Positions 24,551 through 38,704 of a DNA stretch of 64,000 nucleotides are shown piece by piece. The position numbers were made by a program, and so were the translations under genes. Under the pieces are notes generated by a model that searched no databases, was not told the DNA's origin, and saw nothing but the letters and a program-made list of their open reading frames with translations. Numbering within the stretch: the first letter of the stretch is position 1; every line of letters begins with the position of its first letter. The stretch comes from Halichoerus grypus (lineage: Eukaryota; Chordata; Mammalia; Carnivora; Phocidae), in contig NC_135718.1 of the NCBI RefSeq assembly GCF_964656455.1, positions 23,882,449 to 23,946,448 on the forward strand. The letters run 5' to 3'.

Positions 24551-27278
24551 ATGTGTATACATGTGAGTGTGCATCCAACTTAAACGTGTCCACTTGTCCC
24601 TTGAATGCCAAGCAGCTGAATGACCCAATATTATAGACTACGTAACCAAGTTTACAGGGTGCCCAGAATAAAATGACCCTACTCAGCAGATCATGGCCAT
24701 CAAGCAGGGCAGGAAAAGAAGGCATCTGGTTTGTGCCACTCTTAACTGCCTCTATCCCATCACCCCTTCATTCTTTCTTTCCCATTCTTTTTCTTCCCCT
24801 TGCACATCATCACCTTGTGGTTATGTTCATTAAAAAAGGCAGTGATCAAGATTTTCTAGTCTACCTATGTTGCCCAAGGATCCCCATTGGGAACCCCCCA
24901 CCTCAGAGCCCAGAACAGTGCCCCAAATGTAGTAGTTAATTGCTCAATAAATAATTGTGGAATGGATGAATGAGTCAACAAATGATTAAGTCATGTTCCA
25001 ATGTTGATGTGCATCTGGGGAGGTATCAAGAACGAGGAAAGTACCCTAAAGATGTAAGAATTTATCATTTTGGCTGATATTTTTTTCTTTAAAAATAGCA
25101 AGAAGGGAATGTTAGCTCCCACACATCTGTAGCCTAAATAAGAGCACAATAAAAATGCAATAATGAAAATGTTAATTGAGCTCCTGACATTTAATGCTTC
25201 AAAATGAGAAATTAAAGCCAGGCTACAGCTTGTCAAGCTCCCATCAGCACCAGGGCGTACACAGCTAGCCAACTTGTTTTGACACTCAGGCTTCCAAAAA
25301 TAACCCTGGGACTCACAGCTCAGGCAGTAGGTGCGAGAGGGGTAGGGAGAGGCACAGTGAGCAGCTCTGTGGAGATCTGTCTGGAATCTGGAATTCAACT
25401 CTCCAGACAGGGTTTTTGGAAGACACAGATGAAGAAAGAAAAGAGGGATGGGACAGAGAATGTCAACTCCAATCATTTGGTGATGGTTGCCTGCTAAGAA
25501 GGATTCTGAAGCCAGATTTGGTTTCAAAAGAACAGAGCATGGTGATCAATCAGTCATGTCTACCAAGGTGGTCGAGAGCGAGAGACGGAGGCAGGTGCAG
25601 AGTCACCCTTGACCTGGAATCTGCTGTCCCCGTCATGGCTTCTTAGGGTCTCTCTCATCATCTCATACCCTCTGTAGGAGCTGATTCTGTCAACTATCTA
25701 AGCCCCTCTTTCAAAGTTCCACCAGACTGATTTTAGAGGTGTTGTGGTGATGAGAATCCAAGGCTCATAAGCGAAGTCTATTTTTGGAAATATCTTAGGT
25801 CAATTGAAAGGAGCCCTGAAAGAAATGCTGCTAACAGCAGGAACCAGAAGGTTCGTTCCCAGGGGAAGGGACGGAAAAGCTGTATCCAGGACAGTTGGAT
25901 CTAAGAACATGGGCAGTTCCTAAGTGGCCCCATGGGGAATCTCTGATAGGAATAATTTGGGTTCTGGTATCAGAGAAGGAAGACTTGAAGAAAATGCCTC
26001 ACTGGCAAAGTGAAACCAGGAGGCTCCCCAAAGTGGTCTCTGGTCAGGTTGGAAGAAGATGTAGCTGTTCCCCACTGATGTTCCCCACTGAAGTGGTGCA
26101 ATGGGAGAGAGGAAGGAGAGACACACAGAGGAACACAGAGTTTCTCTCACCAATGGCTTAGCTGGTAAATCCTGAAGGTTCCACTGCCCTTTTTGGCAGC
26201 TTTAAACAACTTGTAAAAACTCCCATTTCCTCTCAGGGCTACCTTTCTTTGCTTCTTAGTTAAACACTTGTGCAAAAAAAAGAAAAAAAAAAAAAAACAT
26301 AAAGAGAGGGAGAGAATTCTGTAGTCCTCTGGAGTAAGAGATGCTTCTTTCACCAGCCCAGATGCCCATTCAGAGGATTAAGGGCTCAGTGAAAAAGGAA
26401 GCAGACAGTGCACAATGCACTGCAGGGAGGAACGTGCCTCCATGGAGCTTCAGTTTCTAGGAAGCCTGGTACGGAGCCGGGGGGTAGCATGCATCCAGCA
26501 CGTGAAGGGGCTCAGGACTAGTTCTGGCTGGACAGAAGAGAACTAGAGCCAGAGTGTCGGTGTGGGCCTGAGACCTCTTCCTCTTCCTCCTGCATCACCT
26601 CATCTGTAAACTGAGGAGAAGACTCATCATCTTTTCCGCATCATAGAGCTGCCATGCAGTTGAAGCACAGAGAATGCTTTGCACACTGTAAGGCACCATG
26701 AAGACCGGGGGTCTTGACGCGTAGGCTTGAAAGCACAGTGGTAAGAATATTTAGAACCCTGGTGTACCTGCTGGCTACAGGCAATTGTCAAACTCTCCAG
26801 ACTGGAATTCCATCTGCCTTCTGAGACGGCTTCAACTGGAGTTAGAGATGGCTCCTGGCCTCCACACAGCTCCCCCGAGACCACACCTCAGAGCAAAGGG
26901 GAAGAGGCGGTGAGCAGCGGGAGCAGACGGGAGGGAGCCCAGGGTCACAGACACCCAGAGGCAGGTGAAATGACAGGATGTGCAAAAGGGCCCTGGAGAG
27001 ACAGGCTCCATGCCAGCCACTGAAGACATCCATGGCTGACTTCGTAATTATTTTCCTGACAGCAAACAACCTCCCAGGGATAGCAGACAAGCACGGTAAG
27101 GAGAAGCTGGGCATGAGGAGGCATGTGTCCATGACCCAGGGCTGGCTTTCTGTCGGGATCTGTTCAGCTGTGTTACATCCCTTCCAACGTCCCAGGGCCA
27201 TTTGTATGGCAAGGAGCCATACAAAGTTATAAATGTTACAAAGGGGAGAGGAAAAGGCATTAGTAAATTCTGATATTC

Positions 27279-27612
27279 AGTTGACCCTTGAACAACATGA
27301 ATTTGAACTGTGCGGGTCCACCTGTGATTTTTTTTTTTTCCAGTAAATACAGTACAGCACTGTAAATGTATTTTCTCTTCCTCATGATTTTCTTAATAAC
27401 ATTTTCTTTCCTCTAGCCTACTTGATTGTAAGAATACAGTATACAGTACATATAACATATAAAATACATGTTAATTGACTATATTATTGGTAAGGCTTCT
27501 GGTCAACAGTAGGTTATTAGTAGTAGAGTTTCAGGGACTCAAATGTTATATGTGGATTTTCGACTATGTAGGGATCGGCACCCTTAAGCCCCACGTTGTT
27601 CAAGGGTCAAGT
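27279..27612 (+). mobile_element. Tigger-like DNA transposon, complete ends
   Basis: Starts cagttgacccttgaacaaca and ends gttgttcaagggtcaagtg, so the ends are inverted repeats. The interior includes aatacagtacagcactgtaa and taaggcttctggtcaacag. About 334 bp with no ORF, as in non-autonomous derivatives. Confidence 0.8.
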
Positions 27613-27647
27613 GTCTACGGACAAAACCCTTTCAAAAACAAATCTTT

Positions 27648-27827
27648 GGGGTGCCTGGGTGGCTCAGTTGGTTAAGTGTCTGACTTTGGCTCAGGTCATG
27701 ATCCCGGGGTCCTGGGATCGAGCCCCGCGTCAGGCTCCCTGTTCAGTGCGGAGTCTGCTTCTCCCTCTCCCTCTGCCCCTCCTCCTTGCTCTTGCTCTCT
27801 CTCTCTAATAAATAAATAAAATAAAAT
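27648..27827 (+). mobile_element. Can-SINE
   Basis: Head ggggtgcctgggtggctcag and a body close to the caniform type, with little divergence. Duplications aaaaacaaatcttt (27634-27647) and aaaaacacatcttt (27828-27841). Confidence 0.93.
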
Positions 27828-29681
27828 AAAAACACATCTTTAATATGTCCATGTTTGTTAATTTATAAAGGCTTAACATGCGACTAATTTAGCAGCACAC
27901 AATGGTCACAGGTAAAATCTACAACTAATCGCACCTCACTACGCTCTGAGCACCCTGCTGGATCTTGTGGACATACTCTTCTAGCTCTAATTTTTACAAA
28001 CTCCCACAAGGTAGGAAAAAAAAGAAACCTGTTTTATAAATGAGGAAAACAAAGCCCAGTGGTTGAAGAACTAAGCCAAATTCACAAGGCTAGTGTCAGA
28101 GCTCAGCTCGGAAAGCAGGACACCAGCATTCCTGAGTATATTCATTCAGTCATCATAGGCCTAGTGTATGCATATGATTTATGGATTCTGTTGAAGGAGA
28201 TGCACAAATCACAGTCTTCTGATACAAGACCAGGGTTAAATTTCTGTAATATTACTGATGATAAGACCTAATGTGTATTGAGCATTCAGTATGTCCCAGG
28301 CACTGTCCGAGCACCTTAAATCTAGTTCTTCATTTAATCCTTCAATTCTGTTATGTCAATACTGTCAACCCCACTTTGCCAATGAAAATACTGAAGTTCA
28401 GAGTGGTTAAGTCACATAGGACAATGCCTGGCTATGTAGTTGGCATATTAAATAATATTAACTTTTATTATTGATTACTGTTTTCTTTTCTTTCTTTCTT
28501 TTCTTTTCTTTTTTTTTTTGATTACTGTTTTCCATGTTGCTTCTATTCCAAGCCAGGGTGTCCAGCAGGCCTGGAGGAGAGGCAGAGAGTGTTGCAGTCC
28601 TTGAGTTGGGAGGTCTAACCCACAAGGATTAGGGAGTGTGGGGATCACTCCCCAAGCCAGAACAGCAACAGAGCCTGCCCTCATCGCTCGCTAACCTGGA
28701 TTGAAGCCTGTCCTGAAGCCAGTGGTGTTCCATACAGGGATTCAATCCCTACGGGGTTGACAGAAATGGCCTGGAATGCTCGAGAACTACTCTCGCTGCA
28801 AATCTGATCCACGTGGTCAGTCACCGATGGTGTTTCAAAGTTCCTGCAGCTGGGGGCATGGAGAAGGAAGTCATGTCTAGGAGAGCAGTGACCAGGAGCC
28901 AGAGGTTCGGGTTGATGAGACAAGACAAAATGTGCCATCTCAGGAAGTCACTGTGAATTTATCTGCTTTCATTAGAGAAAAGCCTAACACCAGAACTCTA
29001 ACTTCGGAGATTAGAAGCCTGCCTTACTTTATGGCATCAATGTATTCCTGAAAGGTACATGTAAATCAAACGCATGCTAATCAGAGCACATTCCCCAGAG
29101 ACTTTCACTTTCATTTCAGAGTTGCTTTATCTTCATTTCTGATGATCAGTGGACAGTGGTTCCAACAATGCAACCTTAGGGGTTTTTTTGCCCTTTCCCC
29201 CAGGCTCTCGGCCAAGTGGTTAATCATGTGTAAACAAACCTTTACATGCACCAGAGACCTCCTGATTAAAAATAGCTCTGGGGTGAAAGCCTTTGCAAAG
29301 AATTCTCTGTGTAAAGAGAAAATTGCCCCAACTTATATTTGGTGAGCTGGCAAGTTCATATATCAAAGGTGTCTTAAAGTGAGAATTCCCTATGACAAAC
29401 AAGCTTTCTGATCAGTCAGTTTACTTTGAGAGGAACTCTGGCCTCTTGCTAAGCACAGGGGACAGCTCTGTGACTGTGTAGGATGCGCAGTAACTTAGAA
29501 GTTACAAGTGTCTGGAGCTCTTTTCCTGGGTCACGAGACTGGCCCTGGGGTTCCATAACCCTGCCTATTTTCTGGAGGGAGTGCCCATCACTTTCACCCA
29601 AATGCTCAAATGAGTCCAAAAAGGTGATAAATATTCCAGAAGCTGTCAGGGAGGAAGAAGCACAGGGAATGTCTTTCTTAC

Positions 29682-29784
29682 CTGTAGCCACCACGAGTCC
29701 TGGGGCTGTCTCCTTGCTAGAAATTCTTCCTGAGGAATACGGATTTTCAGAGATCTGCAAGTGCAGGTGTAAGGAGCAGAAGGG
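29682..29784 (-). CDS. SORCS3: SORCS3 exon, VPS10p domain
   Basis: A 103-base exon gives 34 whole codons plus one base. It starts PFCSLHLHLQISENPYSSG and ends TAPGLVVAT plus the first base of a Gly codon. The acceptor is ...tcttctgcattttag and the donor is gtaag. It enters in phase 0 and leaves after one base, which the next exon completes with GC. The intron between this exon and the upstream one is only 1.5 kb, the shortest here. SSGRISSKE and the following VVATG are typical SorCS propeller sequence. Confidence 0.95.
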
Positions 29785-31317
29785 CTAAAATGCAGAAGAA
29801 AACAGCTTCATTCCAGAAAACTTCTGACACACACCCCTGCCCCACCAGAGATGAGGCTTCCAGAAACAGTCACACACTAAGATTTGGGCAGGAGACATTT
29901 CTGCCTGAGGCAGCTAGTATGTTCATATCAGAAGCTGCCCCCATCACAACTGCAGGCCTCCCCTCCCTTCCTCATCCCTGCCCCATCCATCAAGGTCCAG
30001 TCCATGGTCAGCCTTAGGAAGCCTCCCCGACCATTCCCTCCCACAGAATGATCCTGACCTTCCCCTGTTTCTGATCTTGACCATCACATCCTGCTTTTTA
30101 GAGCTGGAGGCGGCCACCGGGAGGGATGCAGAGGGGAAGCTAAGTGAAGCAGTCTCCAGGCCCTCTACCCTCTTCTTCAACCAGATTGTTTCTGTTTCTC
30201 CTTCACATTATTTGATTCCTGTTTATAATGTTACTTGAATTTTACCTAAAATGTTTGAAGACAATGTCTAAAACTAGTAGAAAGTTATTTACTCATTTAT
30301 CCTTTTTTAGGTGTTCTGAAAAAGGATGAGGGATTTATAGATAGGTATCCTATATAATAAATAAAAACAAGAGAATGATGAAATTGGGGAAAGGAGAAAA
30401 TTAGGTTAGGAAAATAAGATAAAGCCATGGGTAAGGCCTAGGAAAAAAGAAAACTCACACTATGACCAGCTCCTAGGTGGGTGCGCATTTGACTCTGATC
30501 TGCCTGGAACCCCAGCTGAAAAGAGGGGGTTAGACTGAAATCTACAAAAAAAAGGAAAGGCCCTGTCCGCCCCCATATCCTCAGTTATTATTAACATAAT
30601 GTCTACAATGTGGAAAGTTGGTAATAAACCTTTTTAACAATGGCAAAAGGCAGCTTTTTGCTAAGAGAGAAACATAACCATTTCCGAGGCCTTGGAAGAG
30701 TTGCTCACACAGGTCCTTTCTAAGACACCACAGAGGGTCCATGAATTTCACTGTTAAGGATCTGCCTTCCCTCCCCACCTAGAGCTGACACACCTGAGGG
30801 CAGAGAAAACTTCTTATGCATCATGTCCTCCAGACTGCCTACCCCAATATTCCATACACCTGGCGCACCCTGGGAATGCTGACAGAGTAACCACTGTCCC
30901 ATGTGGACACACCAGCCTGACCTCTCCTGGGCTGGCAAGGCAACTTTTGCTTACCTTGACATCTATCAAGCACTTACCAAACTGAATCATATCAGTAGCA
31001 GTTAGCAGGTGTGTTTCTACTCCTGAGCCCTGTCTGGGACCCTGGAATGCAGGCACTGTCTCTTAAACATGTCTTTATCTTACTAAGAGTTGGAGTACAT
31101 AGTGTATTCTCAGTACAAGCCTGTGAGTTTCAACTGAGCTTTCCATCCAAGTGGTATGGCAGTCTGAGCCTGGAGATCATCGCCCTGGGGGTTGTGGGAA
31201 ATGCCTGCCTGGCACCAGCCAAGTTCCTAAGACCCCTGACTGGAAGAAAGCCCCTGATGGGACATCCCCAGGTGACCAGCTTGCCCTGTGGAATTCATGT
31301 GAGATAGGGTGACTGAC
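29785..31317 (-). other. SORCS3 intron, 1.5 kb
   Basis: A short intron without recognisable mobile elements apart from A/T-rich stretches. I see nothing else in it. Confidence 0.75.
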
Positions 31318-31464
31318 CAGCAAGCAGTGTACTGGACTTCCACGCAGGTCCACATCTGGGGCTTGAAGTAGGCGCCAGTCTCTGCCCTTGTTGTAAGTGA
31401 TGTACGTCTTCACCTGGTCATCCACCTTCTTGTTTGCCAAGAATATCCCTTTGATACCTGCTAC
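31318..31464 (-). CDS. SORCS3: SORCS3 exon, VPS10p domain, degenerate Asp box
   Basis: A 147-base exon (49 residues) runs from VAGIKGIFLANKKVDDQV to RGSPVHCLL. The acceptor reads ...cccttttttcctag and the donor is gtcagt. Both ends are phase 0. It contains TYNKGRDW, which follows the spacing of an Asp-box turn (S/T-x-D-x-G-x-x-W) but with Asn in place of the Asp. The terminal Cys (HCLL) is followed four residues later, in the next exon, by another Cys (PFCSL). That close pair is conserved in the family and could form a small disulfide; the pairing is my inference. Confidence 0.95.
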
Positions 31465-34439
31465 CTAGGAAAAAGGGCAAGAGATGGAGAACCATGTTGG
31501 GCCAAATGCTGATAATCTTGGAGAAGCCCTGGGAGAAGCCCCAGCACTTCCCACAGGGTGTTGGGGGTATAAAAGAAGAGAAGAGGAGGAACATGGTGAG
31601 AAATGCCATATACCATGTGGTCTTTGGGAGAAGTTTAAGTTCATCTCTTCACCCTCTACCACCTGCCCCTGACCCAGATGTCCCACTGCCCTTTTACCCA
31701 TGTGCTTTTTCCCACTTTATATGTTTCTGCATTCTGTTCATAGGATCTTATCCTTGATTAACAATTAACATTCCCTCTGAGGCGGCAGTGGTTGATAACA
31801 ACCGAAGGGGTCACCCCTTCTGTGGAACATGTACTTTGGCTCAGGAGGAGCTTGTAGGCAGATTTTGAAAGCATTAATGTATAGTCCTTAAGGCTGGAAG
31901 TTTAGCCTCCTGATTAGTAGTGAGGCAGATATTTTCAGGCAGACGACCCAGCTTGGTGACCTGGCATCCATCTTTGTGTGATCCTGCATAACTTCCACGT
32001 CACCTTTGGGTCTCAGCCAATGGTCACTTTGAAATAGACAAAATCAACTCTGCCCTTCCTCTTTTTCCTCAGCTGGCTAAGCATGGATACATGAGATGAT
32101 GCAGAGCACTCTTGCCAGAGTTCCTGATCTACTGGAATTTGCATACCCTTGATATTAAGAAGGGAGAAGATCATCGCCACAAAACAAGAAGCTAGAGAAT
32201 TAAAAGAAATTTATGATTCAGAAATGTTCTAGAGTAAGTCAGATTCAACTCAAACTTTTATTCCTTCCATGTCTACATTTTGGGCAATAAGAACAGATGT
32301 TCTGAATGACAACAGTACCTCAAAGAAAGATTCCCTAACTTCCTGTACAATCTCAGCATGTTCCAAAGCCAAAAGGCAAGACAACTCATTTAAATGTATA
32401 TAAACATGAGGTTGAATGACAGGTTTTCTAGAAAGAGATATCTCAGAATTTTAAGTGTATTTATTCTCTATTCTTTGAGGATCATGGTTAACTGAGAGAG
32501 TACCAGTGGGAAAGAATTTCATAGAAGTGAGCTCTTTTATTTTTTTTAATGACATAATTTAGTGGGTGAAATAAGAAGTTTTTGTTTTTGCTTTTTTTTT
32601 TTAAAGTAACCGGACTGCCCTTGAAAAAGAATGCCAACGCAGATAAAAACAAACAAAAAATGGATAAAGAATGTCAAGAGGAGAACAGAATTTATCTGGG
32701 AAGGACACCACCAGGGGAATTTGACAAATGGCCAAAAAAGGAATGATTAAATTCCTAACTTGAACAGAGGGTGGGTACGGACAGAAGCCAAGGTGGGAGG
32801 AGGGGCACTGGTGTCAGAGTTCTGTCCTTACCGGACAAACCCTCCCTGCCCTAGCTGCTTAAAGTCACTGCCATTTTGGGAAGACTGGCATCTTCTATGC
32901 TCATCTAGGGGCTCTGAGGCTCTCCTATCACCCCAGTCTTTAAAAACCAACAGCAAAAGTATTTCTCTTAAACCTGACTACCAATTTATTCCTCACAGAG
33001 AATGGATAGAACCATCTGTCTGATGGAGGCCTTTTGGTATTTTCTTTAGCCATGGAGCTGGTACTTTTTCTGTTGGACCACCAGATAATGATTCTAGAGA
33101 ACTCTCTCCCGTAAGCCAGCTGGTCCCCTCCAACATGTGCCCAGGGCCTTGGTGTCTACCTCCCTGGAGAAATTTACAAGTCCGACTTAGATTTCTGAGC
33201 CTGCTCCTGTGGGGCTCTTGTCACCCCCATCCACTGCCTCCTAGCTGGATGCATCACAGCATGAATTACTAGCCATTCAGTTGCCTCTTGGGTTCTTCTG
33301 GATGAGTGTCTTTGGAAAACGGAATGGTCACTACCACATTTTCTCACTGAGCACCACACCACTCGGATGGGCATTTTTTGCATTCCCTACATATTCTGAG
33401 AGCAGAATCTGGAGAATGGGGTCTGAAAAGACACAGGAAGGAGAGATTTCCAGGGAAGCCATCTGCAGCTCTGAAGGACTTTCTCCTATAGTTGAATATG
33501 AGCCATCTCCCTCCAGTCGGAAAGAACCAGAACACTTCCGATTTTTATTTGGATTGCTCAAACCCTTACATTAATCCTGAATTGCTTCTTGGCTCTAAAT
33601 TGTGTATAAATAGCCTATAAGTTTAGAGGGCACTTTGCTTCTGTGTGCCCTAGGCCAACAGCTTTCAAACTTCTTGATTGCAACCCCAGTACAAAATGCA
33701 TGTATGCTACAGCCTAGGACTCATACCCATGTACACATGCATGTGCGCACATGTAGGCACATGTATGTCTCTGACGCAAAAGTATCATGAAACACTACTA
33801 AGCCTCACTACATACGATATAAAGGAATGAGAGAATGAGACACCCATTTTAACTCTTCCACCCAAGGAGGTACTTGGCATCTGATAAACTCTGACCATGT
33901 TTCCTCCCACTGTTGTTTAAAATCAGAAGCATGGCTTGCAGCTGCCGGTCCCAGAGTTCAAAGAGAAGGGCACCAGCTTGGGATGATGTCCACAGAAGAT
34001 GGTAGTACACGTACAGGCCTGTGTGGCCCACTTTCCTTCTGGGAATCAATTTGAGGTACGAAGGGGAACTGACAGCAGCCTCTTGGCAGAGCACTGAGTC
34101 CAGGTGGTATGGGCATCTGTTGCTCACCTCCCTGGGCCCTTAGGACAAGGAAACCAGGGCTCTGCTGAGAAAAGCAATTACCATGGTCTGCCTTGGGCTG
34201 TCCCTAGAGTGGGACGGGTGGTGAGGGGCCGATGAAGGTAAGGCGGGGAAAGATGTGCCTGTGGAGTCTATAAGCAGCTGTCCATCTGGCCAAAGATGGG
34301 TCACTCAAGTTCATGATAAAGCAATGGTGGGGAGCAGGCACAAGGGACAGGGAAAGCAAGGGAACATCAATAAGATGGGCAAAGAAAGCAGAACACTTAA
34401 GATGACTCAGAAAGTCTCATTTTATCCATCCTAGTGAGT

Positions 34440-35215
34440 TCCACATAGTCATTAGGAAATTCAAATTAAACCCACACTAAGGTACTACTAGGCTCCTCTC
34501 ACAGTGCCCCCCCCCCCACACACACACCTGATAATGCCAAGTGTCAGTGAAGATGTGAAGCAACCAGAACTCTTACATCTCAGGTGAGGATGCAAAATGA
34601 GAATACCACTTTAGAAACAGGTTGGTGGCTTTTTATAATCATATTCTATCACATTCAACCCAGCAATCCTACTCCTAGGCATTCACCCATGAGAAAGAAA
34701 AACTTATGTTTACATGAATGTTTATAGAAGTTTTATTCATTACCACACAGAACTGGAAACAACTTTAATGTCTTTCAACTGGTGAATGAATAAACAAACT
34801 AGGGCACATCCACATAATGGAATACTACTCAGAAATTAAAAAAAAAAAAAAAAAGGAACGTCTACTGATATTCAACAACATTGGTGATTCTCAAATGCAT
34901 GATTCTAAGTAAAAGAAGCCAAACTCAAAAGACTATCTACTGTATAATTCCAATCACATGAAAATCCAGAAAAGGCAAAACAGGAGAGAGAAAGAAATCA
35001 GACTGGTCTGCCAGTGATTTGGGGTGGGAGAATGGTTGGCTACAAAAAGGCCATCAAGGAAGTATTTTGGGGTGACAGTTCTCTATCTTGATTATGGTGG
35101 TAGTTACACAACCACATACCCCTATCAAAACTCACAGAACTGCATACCAAAACGGGTAAATTTTACTATACATAAATTAGACCTCAATAAAAAAAAAAAT
35201 AAATGTGAAAAAAAT
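34440..35215 (+). mobile_element. old L1 fragment (late ORF2 and 3' UTR)
   Basis: Strings such as caacccagcaatcctactcc, cacataatggaatactactc and the end tatacataaattagacctca are characteristic of L1 3' halves. Diverged and open-frame-free. Confidence 0.8.
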
Positions 35216-35439
35216 GCATAGTGGGAAGAGCCTGGCCTTTTTATTCAAATATACATGGACTGGTTCAAACATAGCTCTACCATTTTACTATCTGTGTGAT
35301 CTGAGCCAAGTTACTAAATTCTCTGCACCTCTGTACTCTCATAGGCGCCAGGGGGAATGATACCTACCACAAAGAGATATGGCAATAGATAGATAGACAA
35401 ATAAATTAATTAATTAATTATATTTTATATATATATATA

Positions 35440-35970
35440 ATTTAGGGTTATGCAAACCAGTACTATGGCCACTAGCCACATATGGCTACTGAGCACTTGA
35501 AATGTGGCCGGTAGGACTAAGGAGCTGAAGTTTAACTGTATTTTATTTGAACCAATTTGAACTTCAATTTAAAAACCAACACCCAATTCTGTTATTGGCA
35601 AACTTTTAAGTATGTTTGGCATAACTTGGGTATGTGAATCTACTTTTTCGACTGCACATTTTATGAAATGTAAATACTGATCAAGTATCTCTGATGAAAA
35701 TTTAGCATATGAATTGAGATATGGGGGAAGTGTAAAATACACTCAGAATTTTGGAGATTTAGTATGGAAAAATATAAAATATCTCATTAGTAATCTTTCA
35801 AATGGTGCACATACTAAAATGATAATATTTTAGGTATTTTGGTTAAATAAAATGTATTATTATAATTAACTTCACCTGTTTCTTTTACTTTAAAAAATGT
35901 GGGTGGTAGAACATTTAGAAGTGCATCTGTAGCCGACATAATATATTTTTCAACAATACTGGTCTTAGAC
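35440..35970 (+). mobile_element. hAT-like DNA transposon, diverged
   Basis: cactagccacatatggctac, gagcacttgaaatgtggc, then an interior with gtaaaatacactcag and aatgataatattttaggta. This is the same family as the fragment near 23185. Confidence 0.55.
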
Positions 35971-38220
35971 ATTACCTGGCATGCTGTTGTTATTATTATA
36001 ATGAGGTATGAGTTGGATGTTTTACATCCAGGAAAATATTGAAGAAAATGCATCCAACCCACAGCTCAGAGCAATGTTTCCATAATATAACTGAGGGTGT
36101 TGGAAAGAATATTTGTTTCTTGATTTATCAGTGGAAAGCAGCTAAGAAGAAATGTAGTTTGGAGTTAGCGATGTGAAGAAGCCACAACAAAGCTCTACGT
36201 GAAAAGGGTATCACAGAATAATGGTGAACACACATAATAGATTATATTCATTGTCATCATCAGACTTGTTTTGATGGAACAGGCTCTGACACCTTAAAAA
36301 AGAAATTATTATTTGGCCTTTAAGAATTACTTTCTCACCTGATTATGTAATTACAGCCATGACAATATTGTACTTGGAAGCAGGGATTAAAGGAAGAATG
36401 AGAAGAGACTCTCTACAGAAGGAGACTGCTCCAACAGACCAAGAAATAAACAATATCTCTGCTTTATTCAGTTTTAGGGAGTTCAGAGGGGGTGGATTCC
36501 CACCCACTGGCTTCCAAGGTCTTTTAGTGCCAAGACCTACAGGGTGAATTCTCAAGTAAGTTCTCATTTTCTTTGTCCCCTTCCCATGGTCAAGAAGAAG
36601 CCTGAGAGGGCCACATGCAAGATGGAGTGATAACACTAGTAAATAGATTTAAGTGGCTATGCTCATCCCGAGCCAACTCACATCTGTGTTACCTAAAGGC
36701 ATCTCTGACATTTCAGACAAGGTTAAATAGGTGTAATATCCTAACACATCATAATATAAAGTTATACATTAACTTGGCATAGGAGACTGCATCATACATC
36801 CAAATATCATTTTTAGGTATGTAGATGTAGGGGAAAAACAGAAAAATTTGCCCATCAAATAAATGCCCAACTCTTCAATTCAGCTCTTTACTAGTATCTT
36901 TGCGATATTTATCCCCACTGTTCCCCAAAGTCACTCAACATTCCATGAAAATGGGCATCTACTCATCAGACTCTGGTTCTCATCTCATGCTGGGATTCCA
37001 CCAGACATGCCTTTCTTCCAAGCTCCAGTAATTCATCCTTTAAGCCAACTTATCTCCAAGTCCCCCCAAATTCCTCAAGTTAGATTTAACCTTCCTCTTT
37101 AGTGATTCTACAACATGGAAAATCACAGCTTTAATACAAGTTAGTTTGTGATCACTAACTACTCTAATAGTCATGTATCTTTCCAGTAGATTGTGAGTCT
37201 CATGCACCACCTTCATCTCATCAAACAAAATATACTCTATGAAAGTGCATTAATTTAGTTGAATTGAATGTGAAAGCCTCCTAGTTTTCCCAGATGCATT
37301 ACTCAAGGGCATTCAGAGTCCAGAAAAATTATAGTCTCTTTGCTAACTGGCCATATGGCACACAATCTCAGTTTCTAGGAGAATCTCCAGTGAAGGAGGT
37401 TAAAAACTAATGACCCCTAGAGACCAATTAAATTCAGCTTTATCTCCAAATCACAGAATGCATCTCCAGGTACAAAACAGCAACACCCTCTAAAAGCCTT
37501 CAATATGGTCATGGTCTAGATAGTGTCCGGATACAATTTATTCTCTTGGTATTAAATGCCTTCTAGAATCTAAACTCCAACCACCTATCTGGCACTCATT
37601 CTTGTACCTGATGAGCATCTATTTGATGCAATTAGATTGGCTAGCTCATGGTCTTACAAATCTACACCATCCATCTAGTTCTTGACTCATGCAGGTCTTA
37701 AAATATGGAATGTCTTCCACTTCTTCCTCTGCAGGGCAAAAAGATGATAATCAGATTGGTAACATTGCAAAAAAAGAACTGGGCATATACAGCTCATCTC
37801 CAGGTCCACTATTTTGGGGATTTGCCTGCAAAGATCACATTCTCTGTACCTCACTGCCGTGGTGTTCTAGGAAGAGGCTTCCACAAGAGAGTTTCTGATT
37901 TACTATTTGTGCATGTGACTAGATGGGTGCATCCAGGTCTGGCAGGCAGTATTAGCAAGCCCACTTGCTCCTACATAACTTTTAAAAGCAATAAAGCTGA
38001 CATTTGATCTCCACTTGTCTCACCCTTTGTCTCTGTTTCAACTGACTACAGTCTGGGCAGGTAAAAAAAGGAACTTTGTTCACAGACTTCTTCAGAGCCC
38101 AACAAACTAGGTTGCAAGCTTCCAGAGGGTAAGAATCGGTATCTCTTCTGCCTTTCTCATGGGCTTTAACACAAAGCAGGGTCCCAATGAACCCGGATAA
38201 AATTAAATGAGAACAAACTC

Positions 38221-38235
38221 AACACAACTGGTTTT
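38221..38235. repeat. target-site duplication of full-length L1, left copy
   Basis: aacacaactggtttt, identical to 45367-45381. It directly abuts the T-run that is the L1 tail on this strand. Confidence 0.93.
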
Positions 38236-38704
38236 TTTTTTTTTAATTTTTTTATTGTTATGTTAATCCCCATACATTACATCATTAGTTTTAGATATAG
38301 TGTTCCATGATTCATTGTTTGTGCATAACACCCAGTGCCCCATGCAGAACGTGCCCTCCTCAATACCCATCACCAGGCTAACCCATCCTCCCAACCCCCT
38401 CCCCTCTAGAACCCTCAGTTTGTTTTTCAGAGTCCATCGTCTCTCATGGTTCTTCTCCCCCTCCGATTTCCCCCCCTTCATTCTTCCCCTCCTGCTACAT
38501 TCTTCTTCTTCTTTTTTTCTTTCTTAACATATATTGCATTATTTGTTTCAGAGGTACAGATCTGAGATTCAACAGTCTTGCACAATTCACTGCGCTTACC
38601 AGAACACATACCCTCCCCAGTGTCCATCACCCAGTCACCCCATCCCTCCCACCCCACCCCCCACTCTAGCAACCCTCAGTTTGTTTCCTGAGATTAAGAA
38701 TTCC

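Larger units (their letters stand above)
23959..29681 (-). other. SORCS3 intron, 5.7 kb
   Basis: It contains an old-type SINE (24061-24207), a 38-bp (GT)n (24511-24548), an L2/MIR tail (about 24895-24990), a Tigger-like element (27279-27612) with a SINE shortly after it, and a MIR (28260-28450). The stretch 25000-27200 has several open frames up to 178 codons on both strands. None shows a domain or splice context, so I treat it as non-coding. Confidence 0.75.
31465..38220 (-). other. SORCS3 intron, part below the full-length L1
   Basis: This is the 3' part (in gene sense) of a 15.8-kb intron. It holds an old L1 fragment (34440-35215), a MIR (35225-35345), an hAT-like element (35440-35970) and an 11-C run at 34507-34517. 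The region 31500-34400 shows no repeat I can name. Confidence 0.7.

Noticed and set aside
24991..25527. 178-codon open frame on the minus strand
   Set aside because: No recognisable domain, no SorCS similarity, Cys/Ser-rich random-looking composition. It lies inside an intron whose flanking exons join in frame without it.
28681..28938. 85-codon minus-strand frame considered as an extra SORCS3 exon
   Set aside because: The neighbouring exons 29682-29784 and 23882-23958 join exactly at a split Gly codon, leaving no room for an extra constitutive exon, and the peptide does not resemble the family.
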